Positions 51,623-62,159 are shown, numbered from the stretch's first letter. The stretch: DNA of 64,000 nt from Prorocentrum cordatum (GCA_963575745.1 CAUYUJ010003603.1:1-64000); one strand, 5' to 3'. Translations and numbers: made by a program. The notes: generated from the letters alone by a model not told the origin.

Positions 51623-51859
51623 CACAATGAGGGGGAGGGAGCAGGGAGGAGGCAGGGAAGGAGGAGCAGGGAGCAGGGAGGGGAGCCGGGAGGAGCAGGG
51701 AGGAGCAGGGAGGTGGCGGGAAGGACGGGCCCGGCCAGCCCGCCGAGGCTCTGCTGCTGCTGGCCGACCCCTCCACGCCGCCTGCCGCGCTTGGCAGCGC
51801 GTGGTCTGGGCTGGAGGCCTCCTCCATCGGACGACGGCTATGATGTTCCAAGCTACGTG

Positions 51860-52018
51860 TAAGTCGGGCGTGTCCCTCTACAGTAGGAACATTCAAACAT
51901 AGTCAAACATAGTCTGGGGACAATTGTTTTACTATTTTGGGGCATTTTGAGGGCATTTCTGAACTATGCTTAATTTCTCGCCCAAAATCACCCTGCAGGG
52001 GGACGGGCCCGACTTAAG
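51860..52018. mobile_element. MITE family M, copy 4, flanked by a 16-bp direct repeat
   Basis: Left end 'taagtcgggcgtgtccctct', right end in reverse complement 'ttaagtcgggcccgtccccc'. The interior is AT-rich with 'caaacatagtctggggac', shared with copy 5. The 16-bp word 'ggctatgatgttccaa' occurs at 51836-51851 and again at 52018-52033, bracketing the element (8 bp separate the left copy from the inverted end). Confidence 0.75.
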
Positions 52019-52203
52019 GCTATGATGTTCCAACCGACTTCATGCTTGATCACCAGCAAGAGCTTCGAGCACCAAGAAAGTAGCAAGGTTTTCACGTGTC
52101 GGGCTCTAGGAGGCGATACTCGTTCGACACTGGTTCGATATTTCTCTGGGTGCTCAAATCATTTCTGGGATGTGGTCCTTCAGTTGGATGGGAGCAACAT
52201 GGG

Positions 52204-52366
52204 CTAAGTCGGGCATGTCCCTCTACAGGAGGAATATGCAAGAATTGTCAAACATAGTCTGGGGACTTTTTTGGTTGTTGCTATGTTTGATTCTTTTAGG
52301 GTATGTGTACAATCTGTTTATTTGTCCGTCCAAATTCCGCCTGTAGGGGGACATGCCCGACCTAAG
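52204..52366. mobile_element. MITE family M, copy 5 (best inverted ends)
   Basis: Left 'taagtcgggcatgtccctct' + 'acaggaggaat'; right in reverse complement 'ttaggtcgggcatgtccccc' + 'tacaggcggaat': about 28 of 31 positions agree. About 163 bp with no coding capacity, which fits a non-autonomous TIR element. Confidence 0.8.
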
Positions 52367-52399
52367 ACGAGGACTGGGATTCGGAGGAGGAACACGTAC

Positions 52400-52583
52400 G
52401 GTAGGTTCGCGTCGTGTCGACCGGCGGCGACCCTTGCGCGGGCGTTCAAGGTTGAACGCCGCCCGTGGCACAGAATCGGCCCGTCGTCAAACGAATCGGC
52501 GCTTCTGAAAGAGCCGATCGTTCAAGTTTGAACGATCTCCGCGGTGTCAGGAACCAACGCTGGGGTCGGCACGACGCGAACCT
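52400..52583 (+). repeat. Dispersed repeat family G, copy 2
   Basis: Partner of 8700-8925: 'cggtaggttcgcg', 'gttcaaggttgaacg', 'gttcaagtttgaacgatc', 'gcggtgtca', 'gcgaacctg'. It contains two ttcaa/ttgaa palindromes. It leads directly into a family D copy. Confidence 0.55.
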
Positions 52584-52729
52584 GTAGTACCCATACTGGT
52601 ACCCTTCGCCCGTGTTTCCGCTGTTTGGGCCTCATGGGAGGCCCTCGTCGCCACCGCTGGTTTGCCTCGAAATTCTGGTCGGAACACGCCCCCGGAGAGG
52701 TCCGGGGAGTACCCGTATCGGTACTTTTT
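52584..52729 (+). mobile_element. Repeat family D, copy 3 (MITE-like ends)
   Basis: Starts 'agtacccatactggtaccc'; its right end in reverse complement is 'agtaccgatacgggtactc', giving imperfect inverted ends of about 19 bp. The core matches 41689-41830 well. At 145 bp, noncoding and dispersed, it fits a small MITE. Confidence 0.65.
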
Positions 52730-52769
52730 GGTTTTCCCAGGGATGGGGGGAGGTGGAACGGTCGAGGAC

Positions 52770-52960
52770 CGGTGTTGAATTGTGAAGAATCGTGGGCGAT
52801 CGATGATCGAGACCGGTGTTGAGGTTAAGCGGTGGAGGTTTAGCGATCGATGTTGAGCAATCGAGGAGGATCGCGATTGAGCGATCGAGAATGGAGGGTC
52901 GAGGATCGAGGGGGACCGATGGTCGATGTTGGATGATCGAGAATCGGGGATGGAGGGGGG
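52770..52960. repeat. Degenerate 'gatcga' repeat
   Basis: Words 'gcgatcgatgatcgag', 'gatcgaggaggatcg' and 'gatcgagaatggaggg' repeat with high divergence. Confidence 0.6.
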
Positions 52961-53246
52961 TCCTCCTGATGGGAGCATCGGTCCTGCATATTGTTCGCCG
53001 CTTCGGGTCTCCCTTGGGCCCGGAGGATGAAACGTTGGTTCAGGGAAGCCCCAGCTTGTCCAGGACCCACTTCCCTCAGGACCCCTTTGTTGGTCCATGG
53101 CCACAGTTGGCACAGTGTACATCTCCGACCAGTTCGATCCCGCCTGCCTGCTGAAGTCGCAGATTTGATGTTTTCTTGGGGGACCTTCCTGGGGCCCACC
53201 TAGTTAACGGAAATGCTCGACTCCAGTTCGACTCTAGTTCGGCTCG

Positions 53247-53335
53247 AGCTCCACCTCCTCCTCCTCCTTTTCCTCCTCCTCCTCCTCCTTTTCCTCCTCC
53301 TCCTCCTCCTCCTCCTCCTCCTCCTCCTCCTCCTC
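53247..53335. repeat. (CTC)n repeat
   Basis: Cct/ctc triplets with two ttttcctc interruptions. Confidence 0.95.
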
Positions 53336-53367
53336 TCGATGCGAATTCGTCACGAGTTCGACTCAGG

Positions 53368-53515
53368 CAGGGATATTCAGATTCGATCGATTCGATCCGA
53401 TGCGGGCGCGCCCGATTCCGATTCGATGTCGATTCGACTCGGCGCAGGTTGAAACCGATTCGATTTCGATTCGATCTCGATCCGATTCGATTTCGATTCG
53501 ATGCGCTGCCCCCCC
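53368..53515. repeat. 'gattcgatt' short-period repeat
   Basis: Degenerate units 'tcgattcgat', 'ccgattcgatttcg'. A second block lies at 54400-54575 in the same orientation. Confidence 0.75.
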
Positions 53516-53823
53516 GGGCTCCCCTCATGCTCCCCTCCTCTGACTTTGGCATAATCCACATGGACGGCCGCGAACCGGTCGGTTCGGTTGCGTCGGTGTC
53601 GGTCAGAATCGATCGGTTCGGTCGGTCCGGTTGTTGCGGAGTCCTTGCGTCGTCGCGCCCTCTTCGGTTACTTCGGTTGATTTGGTTTCGCTGCGGGCGC
53701 CTTGCTGGCGCCTCGTTCCGGCCCAGGGGATCGAGTCCATCGGTTTCCAGTTCGGCTTCGCTGCCCACGGATCCGCGCCGATCCGACGCCGCTTGGCTTT
53801 TCCCGTTGAAGAAAAAAGGAGAA

Positions 53824-53905
53824 GGAGGAGGAGGAGGAGGATCAGGAGGAGGAGGAGGAGGAGGAGGAGCAGGAGGAGGAGGAGCAGCAGGAGCAGGAGC
53901 AAGGA
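53824..53905. repeat. (AGG)n repeat
   Basis: Gga triplets with agc variants near the end. Confidence 0.9.
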
Positions 53906-53939
53906 GGTTGGTTGACTGATTGGCCGGATGTGCGAAGTG

Positions 53940-54335
53940 GCGCGTTGTTGGAGGCTCCCTGGAGGCGCGAGCTCCAGAGGCTCCCCGGTGGCGCCGGAGG
54001 CCCCAGGGAGAGAAAAACGTTTTTTGAGGCCTCGAAAAATGCGTTTTCGGCTCCCGGGAGCTCCGGAGGCTCCCCGGAGGCGCCGGAGGCCCCGGGGAGA
54101 GAGAAGCCATTTTTCAGGCCTCGAAGGATGCGTTTTCGGCTCCCGGGAGCTCCGGAGGCTCTCTGGAGGCGCCGAATGCCCCGGGAAAAGAAAAACAATG
54201 TTTCAGGCCTCCAAAAATCCGTTTTCGGCTCCCGGGAGCTCCGGAGGCTCCACGGAAGCGTCGAAGGCCCCAGGGAGAGAAAAGCCATTTTTCAGGCATC
54301 GAAAAATGCGTTTTCGGGTGGCCCAGAGGCGCTCC
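53940..54335. repeat. 89-bp tandem array
   Basis: Four full units and a partial one; 'gctcc(g/a)gaggctc' recurs at 53971, 54060, 54149, 54238 and (diverged) 54331, an exact 89-bp period. Each unit has a 'ggcgccggaggccc' half and an AT-richer half 'ccatttttcaggcctcgaaa' + 'aatgcgttttcggctcccgg'. The period is not a multiple of three, so frames rotate between units and a conserved protein is unlikely. Confidence 0.88.
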
Positions 54336-54701
54336 AGAGGGCCCTGGGTGCCCCCCCCCGGTGCAGCCAGGGCGTGGGCACGGTTCGGGCTAGCAGATTC
54401 CGATTCGATTTCGATTCGGCTTGCGCTACCGACTTGCAACCGATTATATTTCGATTTCGAATCGATTCGATGCAGCGCCCAGGCATTCCGATTCGATGTC
54501 GATTCGATGGCCGCCCGATGCGCTCCGATTCGATGCTGGTTCTGATTCGATTCGATGTTTCGATTCGATGCAGCTGTCGCCTGCTCAAATTGGACTCATG
54601 GCGATGGACGTTCGACGCGGCCTCGACGCACGAGTGGGGCGAGCGGCTCCAGGGAGGTCCCCAGAACGAGCATCCAGCGCAGAGCGGGGGCGTGGTCCTC
54701 C

Positions 54702-54822
54702 TTCCCCTCCTCCTCCTCCTCCTCCTCCTCCTCCCCCTCCTCCTCCTCCTTCTCCTCCTCCTCCTCCTCCTCTCCCTCCTCCTCATCCTCCTCCTACCCC
54801 TCCTCCTTCTCCTCCTCCCCTG
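54702..54822. repeat. (CTC)n repeat
   Basis: Cct/ctc triplets, imperfect, about 120 bp. Confidence 0.95.
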
Positions 54823-55137
54823 CGAGCGGGCTGGCTTGCCCCGTGAACAGCTGACGGAATTCGGGTCTGACGCGAGAAATTGACGTTGCCCGAAGACGCG
54901 CGTTCACAGCGATCGGGCAGGATCGTCGGCCATTTGCAGCCCTTTCCGTCGGCCGAGGAAGCCAGGGGGCAACGTTCGATGAGGGATGTGGATCAGGGGA
55001 TGCATCGACCCCCGATCGCCCACTCATCGCTGGTAGGGGCCTGGTAGTCCACCTCGCCGAGGAGCGTGCGCATTTGCTGTCGGGGGCCCATCACCGCTCC
55101 ATCGGCGATGTGTCGCCGATTCCAGCTCGATGACAAT

Positions 55138-55197
55138 CACGCACACACACATACGCACACACACACAAACGCACACACGCACACAAACACACGATGT
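55138..55197. repeat. (AC)n microsatellite
   Basis: Acacac with gcac and tacgc interruptions. Confidence 0.9.
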
Positions 55198-55589
55198 GTG
55201 TTCACCTGAGCCGGTCTCTCCTGGACGTTTTCGTTCAGGAAGGAGGGGCTTTTCCTGTTTGTGGCTCGGTCGATTCGATAATGCGTGCCGATATCGAAGA
55301 CGCCTATGGCGAATCACCGCCGCCCCCTGCCTTGTGAAATCGCCCATGTGGCCGAGCGTGACGGCGGGACGGGCCGAAGCCCCAGGGGAGAATTCTTTTG
55401 GAAAAAGAACCCAAACCAAGAGCGATAGGATGTAGCACGCCGAGCACCCCTTGTGGCAAGCCAATTAGGGGCCGGCGGATGAATGGAAGCGCGCTTGAGT
55501 CGCGATTCGTCAGTCGGGAGACATAAAAGGAGGTGGGCGGGGGTAAGCAAAACAGGGGCGTTGATCCAATGGAACCACTTGTCAAGTAT

Positions 55590-55780
55590 TTTCGGCCCAA
55601 GACGGCCCAAGTCAGCCCCAAGAGCGCCTCAGAGGCCCCCAAGGTAGCCCCAAGAGCGCCCAAGCTACCTCCAAGATGGCGTCGGAGAGGTCGAAGAGGG
55701 TCCGAAGACAGCCAATGAGCGCTCAAAGAGGGTCCAACATGGCTTCAAGACTGCCCAAGAGGCCCCCAAGACGCCGCATG
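55590..55780 (-). repeat. Family H degenerate repeat, reverse-oriented block
   Basis: 'ggcccaagacggcccaagtc', 'gcccccaaggtagcccc' and 'ctgcccaagaggccccc' are the reverse complement of the plus-strand family H words. Confidence 0.7.
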
Positions 55781-55904
55781 AGGCCCTCCTCCTCCTCGGG
55801 TCGCCTACGGCCCCGAGGGAAACCGTGCAGCCCCGAGGCCCAATACCAGGGGTTCCACATCCTCGAAACTCGTTCCTGGAACCCTTTCTGGTAGGTGCGT
55901 GCGA

Positions 55905-58175
55905 CATGACGACTGCAGACGTGCCGCAACATCTTGAGGAGCTCAAAGAGCGCATCCAACGAACCATAGTGGAAGGAGCATCCTCGAGCAGGAAAAAAAC
56001 GATCGACTACAGCCGCACTACCCAGCCCGGGCACGCCAGCAAGACTTCATGCAGCTACGACAGGGCATACCAAACAAAGACGCACAAGCGCGACGGCACA
56101 TCAGCAAGCAAATCCGACAAAAAGTACAACGTAGCAAACGGGATACAAGACGAGCACAGACAAGCGGATCACTGCGATCAAATCGAAACGGAGGCGTTCG
56201 CTCATCACAGAAATGCGCGGCGTGGATAGCAACATGTAATTCTACCAACAGAGAGTCCATACGAAGCGTATTTTTAGACTTCTACGAGCAGCTTTACCAG
56301 TCCATTCGATCAGCCGCGACACTGAACCACCACAGCGACAACATACCACCATTCACTTCCCAAGAGTTCGACAGAGCACTATCCACTCTCAAACGTGGCA
56401 AAGCACCAGACCAGGGCGGGATCTGGGCGGAAATGTCCAAACATGCTCCGCCGGAACTGAAGCAAGCCATCGTGCAGTTCTACAATACCATTTTCCGACC
56501 AGACGCACCCACTCCGCGATGTTGGCGACAGACGGTCATCACAGTCATGCTTAAAACAGAGAACCTCACGCAACCACAGAACTACAGAGCAATTTTGCTG
56601 CAGACCTTCATTCTACCAGCTCTCCAGCCAACTTCTTCGCAGCAGATTACAACCGCAATTGGACCAACAACAGCCGCCAGACCAAGCTGGCTTCCACCCG
56701 GGGCGGCCAACGCAAGACCATTTGTTTACGTGCCACCTTTGTCGGGAAAAAGCACAGGAACTGAACCAGCAACCTCTTCGGATAGCTGCAGTCGGCCTCA
56801 AAAAGGCATTCAACACGGTTGAACACGAAAGCATTTGGTTGGGCGGCGCTTAAAAGCCAAGGCATCACTGCAGACTACGTCCACCTTCTCAAGTGTTTTT
56901 CCTCCGAGCAGACGACATCAGCACAGACAGACTCGACCAGCCGCCCCTTCCGTCGCGAAGCAAAGTGAACCCCCAGCTCATTGCTGTTCAATTCGCTCCT
57001 TGAGTACATCATGCAACCGCTCGCGACCACGTGGCAACAACGCGCCCATGACAGTCCAACGTGGATTTCCACCAGGATGTTGCCTGACGAACCTCCGTTT
57101 CGCTGAAGATTTTCTCTTTGTGAACCAGACTTTCCATCGCCTTCCTGCGATACTTCAGGTCATGGCCAGAGCAGCTCAAAAGCATGGGCTTCATACGTCC
57201 AGACAAATCTAGAATCTTGTCCAGCTGGTCTGAAAGCACGGCAAGGGCACGCCAATGCAGGGTGACAACTGACGGCCTCGAGATCGAGAGTTTACCATCA
57301 CTTGCTTCAGTGAGGTAGGTATCTGGGACTGCGCATCATCTTCGACGACGCAGTCTCCAATGAGGGAAACATCGACTGAAGGCAGTTTGGGCGGCATGCA
57401 CAAGTCACGGACAAGAGTTCACAGGAAAGTATCCTCCGCTGAAACAGCGACTCTGGTTTGTCACCGGCACTGTCACGCCGACAATTCTCTATCGTGTTGG
57501 TACTTCGACATTGATTGCGCTCCTGCGACAACGGCTACACCGCACACAACGGCGCATGTTGCGAATGGTCATCGGTGCCCTTGGACGAAACACCGATGTC
57601 AGATCAACGCCCAGACCGACCGGCCCGCAAGAGCCACCGCCGACACCAGCTCCTGGATCCCGCGCGGACAGCACCGACGGAGAGGATGCAGACACCAAAC
57701 CACCGACCGCCCACCAAAGCAACGAAGCCAGCGTCGCCGAGCACGAACACACAAAGACGACCAGCCCAGTGACGACGATTCGAAGCCATGGGTCGACCAT
57801 TTTAGCGAGCAGCTTGACAAGCAGAGGCTCTCATGCACAAGCGCAAGTTACGCGACTTGATGGCAAGTCGACGAAAATGGCGTGGAGATGCGCAGCCCGT
57901 GTCGCTCAACAACTGCCACATGAACGGCCACGCCGTGTTCTTCGTTGGCACCTGAGCCTCCACACTTCTCGAAAAGGACACCGTCCTCACGGAGGACTAT
58001 GGAAAAGATGGCACGATGATATCCGGGAGTTGCTTCGCCATTCTCACGCCGCACAAAACCGACGCGAAGCACCTCGAAGGCATTATGGCCTCAATGACAT
58101 CATGTGGCTACAACCAGCTGTAACCAAAGACCGGCACACTTTGGAACACACGCTCGTGAATTACACTTCTCCCGG
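55905..58175 (+). pseudogene. Dead non-LTR retrotransposon (LINE) remnant with reverse transcriptase
   Basis: A 5'-truncated LINE broken by many frame changes and stops. Pre-RT linker: RRHISKQIRQKVQRSKRDTR (near 56090). RT N-terminal part: FTSQEFDRALSTLKRGKAPD (near 56355) and QPQNYRAI (near 56572). RT palm: QAGFHPGRPTQDHLFT (near 56680), GLKKAFNTVEHESIW (near 56793) and LRFAEDFLF (near 57092). C-terminal part: LRQRLHRTQRRMLRMVIG (57517-57570) and RWHDDIRELLRH (near 58003). Catalytic positions are lost: both Asp of the DLKKAFD motif are Gly and Asn, and the ADD motif reads AED. AT-content is higher than around it. The element is immobile; the strand and domain order are clear. Confidence 0.85.
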
Positions 58176-58293
58176 ACCCAGCGCCCGGCGCGCGCATATT
58201 TCATGCGAGGCCATGGCTTCGCCCGCTTTCGCCCTTAAGGGGCCCCGGCGCTTGCCCGCACCAGCCGTCCGATCTGACCCGATCCGATCTTAT

Positions 58294-58353
58294 CCTCCTC
58301 CTCCTCTTTTTTCTCCTCCTCCTCCTCCTCCTCCTCCTCCTCCTCCTCCTCCT
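58294..58353. repeat. (CTC)n repeat
   Basis: About 60 bp of cct/ctc triplets downstream of the LINE remnant. Confidence 0.95.
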
Positions 58354-58717
58354 CTACCTCCTAGAATGGACAAGGGGGCACGCATCCGTATAGTACCCAG
58401 GGGCCCTCCTCGGGCTTCACAATCAGACTTCGTGGACCCCCAACAGCCTCAATCAATGTTCCCTATTCGTATTCATCCCCTCCCCCACCCGGCCAGCGGC
58501 AAACCCGGAACCATGCCGGCCCCATGCGAGCCACCCCGCCACCATCCTTGTCAACAAACAATGCAAAACTCACTCTGCTTCTACAGTTGGAGCAAGCGCG
58601 GCCAACCCGACGCGCCCCCCCACCAACGCTGTCAAAAACAATACAAAGTACACTTTGGGGCAAAGTCTTGAATCATGTTCTTGAGGTCCGCGAGCACTTT
58701 TCAAACATTGCTTCTGA

Positions 58718-58902
58718 CAGGGACGGCGGGGGTGTCAGCATATCTTCTGCTGTACGCAGGGCTACCATCCATGACAAAAAAACAATACAGAATGCACCTC
58801 GCGTCTAAATCTGGATCATGCGCGGCCACCCCGCGATCACTTACCAGGGACTGCGGGGGTGGTGGCGTATGGCCTGCTGTACGTAGGCCCACCAGACACA
58901 AT
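58718..58902 (+). repeat. Pair of ~60-bp direct repeats
   Basis: 'cagggacggcgggggtg' with 'tctgctgtacgcaggg' (58718-58778) and 'cagggactgcgggggtgg' with 'cctgctgtacgtaggc' (58847-58902) share order and most bases. Nearby words 'aacaatacaaagt' and 'aacaatacagaat' also repeat. Function unknown. Confidence 0.6.
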
Positions 58903-59004
58903 GATGGGCATTCGCTTTCGACAGGGGTGGTAGGGGCCGACATGTTTCCCGATGTGTGCTCTCACGTGCGCAGGCGCACCTGATACATTTTGCACGTGCC
59001 CCGA

Positions 59005-59423
59005 ACGTGGCGCGCCTGGCGCGGCTGGAGTATGCAGCACACCTGGCGCACGTGGAACACGTGGCGCATCTGGTGCACTAGACGTGCCTGGCACACTCGG
59101 GCCTCAGCGTCGCGCACATGGGGTCGATTTTGGTTCCCAGTAGTTGCCCATCCAAAGACGACCGCTGAACATGCTCAGGCTCGGTTGCTACTTGTGTGTT
59201 GGGAGGGCGGGCGGGCGGGTGGGAGTGAGCCTGACGGCTTGCGGGCTGGTGGGATGCTTGTCCTTATCCTTATACTCCTTCTCTTCATATCGGAATCTGG
59301 AGTACGTATACACATTGCCAGTGGCGGGCTGTTTTTCAATCCTAGGACTTTTTGAAGATCGGGGACGACGTCGGGGTGGTATGGTGTATATTTGTTCCCG
59401 CTTTCCCAGGGAAACAGCGAAAA
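59005..59423 (+). repeat. ~420-bp direct repeat, left copy
   Basis: Matches 60754-61176 at about 96-97% with two small indels (2 and 6 bp). It starts in a cluster of 'cacctggcgcacgtgg' words and ends 'agggaaacagcgaaaa'. Not obviously coding; one frame is open for about 100 codons in both copies (LLRLGCYLCVGRAGG-like text) but lacks a recognisable domain. Confidence 0.9.
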
Positions 59424-59576
59424 CATATCCCGGCAAAGCAACCTAACAGCGATGTGTATAAGCATATCTGGAAGCATTCCCCTTAAGACTCAGGTGAGAA
59501 TCCAGTTGTAGAATTCTGCTGTTCTCGCAGTCGCAGTCGCATTCGCAATGACAGTCGCAGTGGCAACGGCCTTAGG

Positions 59577-59830
59577 ATCCAATGGAATCCTAAGGATCCC
59601 TAGGGATTCCTAATGCATCCTTAGGCATCCTTAGGAATCCATAGGAATCCTTAGGAATCCTTGGGAATCCTGGTTCCTAGGGATTCCTAGGGATTCCTGA
59701 GGATTCCTGAGGAATCCTCAGGATTCCTAAGGATTCCTGAGGATGCTTAACTATGCCTACGGATTCCTAAGGATGCCTACGGATTCATAGGGATTCCTAG
59801 GGATTCCTAAGGATTCCTATGGATTCCCAC
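59577..59830. repeat. Palindromic 'aggaatcct' short tandem array
   Basis: 9-11-bp units 'aggattcct(a/g)', 'aggaatcctt' and 'agggattcct' repeated over ~250 bp. Each unit is close to its own reverse complement, so the array can pair with itself in many registers. Confidence 0.9.
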
Positions 59831-60195
59831 GGATGCCTCAACCTGCCTCAGTTTCAGCCTCAGCCTCAGCCTGCCTCGGCTTGCCTCAGCCTCAGCCTCA
59901 GCCTGCCTCGGCCTTAGCCTCAGCCTGCCTCAGCCTCAGCCTCAGTCTGCCTCGGCCTCAGCCTGCGTCAGCCTCAGCCTCAGCCTGCCTCAGCCTCAGC
60001 CTGCCTCGGCTTGCCTCAGCCTCAGCCTCAGCCTGCCTCGGCCTCAGCCTGCCTCGGCCTCAGCCTGCCTCAGCCTCCCCTCCTCCCCCTCAGCCTCAGC
60101 CTGCCTCAGCCTCAGCCTGCCTCAGCCTCAGCCTCAGCCTGCCTCGGCGTGCCTCAGCCTCAGCCTCAGCCTGCCTCGGCCTCAGCCTGCCTCAG
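59831..60195 (+). repeat. 'cagcctcagcctgcct' tandem array
   Basis: Units of cagcct, cggcct and gcctgcct in varying order over ~365 bp. All three forward frames are open (Pro/Gln, Ser/Ala, Leu/Ser-rich) because of composition. Confidence 0.93.
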
Positions 60196-60590
60196 CTCGG
60201 GCATTCAAAAAATTGCGCAGGACTGTTCTGGGAACACGAAGATCACGAAGTGGCCCACAGTTGGCTCCGGGCAATCAAAATATGGTACAGGAATGGTGTT
60301 CTGGGAACACGAGAACACGAAGTGGCCTACAGTTGGCTCCGGGCATTCAAAATGTGGCCTGGGAATGGTGTTCTGGGAACACGAAGAACACGAAGTGGTC
60401 TACAGTTGGCTCCGGGCATTCAAAATGTGGCCTGGGAATTGTGTTTTGGGAAGACGAAGAACACGAAGTGGCCTACAGTTGGCTCCGGGCATTCAAAATG
60501 TGGCCTGGGAATGGTGTTCTGGGAGCACGAAGAACACGAAGTGGCCTACAGTTGGCTCCGGGCATTCAAAATTTGGCTCCTGGCAGTGAA
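60196..60590 (+). repeat. 73-bp tandem array
   Basis: Five units; 'cagttggctccgggca' occurs at 60258, 60330, 60403, 60476 and 60549, a 72-73-bp period. Units carry 'gtggcctgggaatggtgttc' and 'tgggaacacgaagaacacg'. The period is not a multiple of three, so the apparent protein repeat changes frame. Confidence 0.93.
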
Positions 60591-60753
60591 AATGGGGAGT
60601 CCCCGGATTCCCGTGGGAGTCCCCGGATTCCCGCGGCACCCGTCTGGCATTTGCCCAGACCCCCCTGGGGAGTCATGCTGCTTTCTTTTGAGACCACTAG
60701 AAACCTATCAGTCTTCGCTGTTAGGTAATGTATACGCCTGGCGCACGTGTAAC

Positions 60754-61176
60754 ACGTGGCGCCTGGCGCGGCTGGAGTATGCAGCACACCTGGCGCACGT
60801 GGAACACGTGGACGTGGCGCATCTGGTGCACTAGACGTGCCTGGCACACTCGGGCCTCAGCGTCGCGCACATGGGGTCGATTTTGGTTCCCAGTAGTTGC
60901 CCATCCAAAGACGACCGCTGAACATGCTCAGGCTCGGTTGCTACTTGTGTGTTGGGAGGGCAGGCGGACGGGTGGGAGTGAGCCAGACGGCTTGCGGGCT
61001 GGTGGGATGCTTGTCCTTATCCTTATACTCCTTCTCTTCATATCGGAATCTGGAGTACGTATACACATTGCCACTGGCGGGCTGTTTTTCAATCCCAGGA
61101 CTTTTTGAAGATCGGGGACGACGTCGGGGTGGTGTGGTGTATATTTGTTCCCGTTTCCCCAGGGAAACAGCGAAAA
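60754..61176 (+). repeat. ~420-bp direct repeat, right copy
   Basis: Partner of 59005-59423; similarity starts at 'acgtggcgc' and ends at 'cagcgaaaa'. It encloses the three tandem arrays together with the left copy. Confidence 0.9.
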
Positions 61177-61473
61177 GTGTATACACCAGGATCCCGTATA
61201 CAACAGGATCCGCTTTCCTGTGCGAATTTCAGTGCGGGGCCAGAAAATGCGTCGGCGTTCGGCTCCTCACTCGTAGTCCTCCTCCCCCGTCCCCCCAGAG
61301 GCACGCTTTCCCGCGGCGGCCAGGGTCGGCGCGGTCGTCGCGCCGCCCGCGGAGAAGGGCAGCCCGGCGCTCGCGGGCTTCGCCGGGGCCTTGCAGCCAG
61401 GCGCTGCGCGCGGCTGCCACCGCCCTCGGGAGGGATCGCCCGACGAGGATTACTCAGTCCGCCGGGTGAGGAA

Positions 61474-61619
61474 CAGTACCCATGCTACTGTGTACCCTTG
61501 CCGCGTTTACTCCTTCTTGGGCCTCCGGGGAGGCCCTCGTCGGCACGGCCCGGTTCGCCTCGGAATGCTGATCGGAGCGCGTCCTTGGGGAGGACGGAGT
61601 ACTGGTATCGGTACTTTTC
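61474..61619 (+). mobile_element. Repeat family D, copy 4 (MITE-like ends)
   Basis: Left 'agtacccatgctactgtgta' + 'ccc', right in reverse complement 'agtaccgataccagtactcc'. The core 'cttgggcctccggggaggcc' and 'cgcctcggaatgctgatc' matches the other copies. Confidence 0.65.
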
Positions 61620-61650
61620 GGCTCCCCCAGAGTGAGTATATTCTAAGCCC

Positions 61651-61865
61651 CCTGGATGGGGTCCGAGTAGATGGATCGAACAATCGCCGACGCATCGCCG
61701 ACGCACCGTGCCGATGCATCGCCGAAGCATCGCCGATGCGGCTCGATGTGGGGCTCGATTTTCTCCACGCCGACGTTGGCAATGAATCGCCGATGCATCG
61801 GCGATCCGGCGCGATCCGTCGATATTGTATTTACTCGGGCCCCTTTGAGGAGGTCTCTACATATT
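61651..61865. repeat. Foldback element family C, copy 3
   Basis: Left word 'gatggggtccgagtagatgg', then stacked 'catcgccgatgc' words and 'ggctcgattttctccacgcc'. A right-hand remnant 'attgtatttactcgggcccc' near 61826 corresponds to the inverted arm. Confidence 0.6.
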
Positions 61866-62159
61866 CGGGGGGCCTGGAGTATGGCACCAACACCAAGATC
61901 GGCGGTGTGCCTCCACCGAGGGGCGATGATCCCGATCTCGGCGACGGTGGTAATACTCGGGCTCCCTCGGAACCCAAACGACTACCACCGACGCCAAAGT
62001 CTAGGATCATCTTCCCCTGCAGACAACAGGCAAAACTGGTACGATCCGTCTGGACTGGAAGCGCGAGTGAATCAACACACGACCAGGATCTGACCCTCCA
62101 GAAGGTGCACGGGCGCGAGCGCGCCCAGGCGCGGCCAGAAGCTACCACGGGCGAGCTGG

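Noticed and set aside
53076-54110. 344-codon minus-strand frame
   Set aside because: It spans CTC and AGG triplet runs, gattcgatt repeats and an 89-bp satellite unit; composition alone explains it.
59577-60590. Possible CRISPR-like array
   Set aside because: Units are contiguous tandem repeats without unique spacers, and the genome is eukaryotic.
59833-60834. 333-codon plus-strand frame across the tandem arrays
   Set aside because: It is open because of the cagcct array and changes frame with each 73-bp unit; there is no conserved protein.
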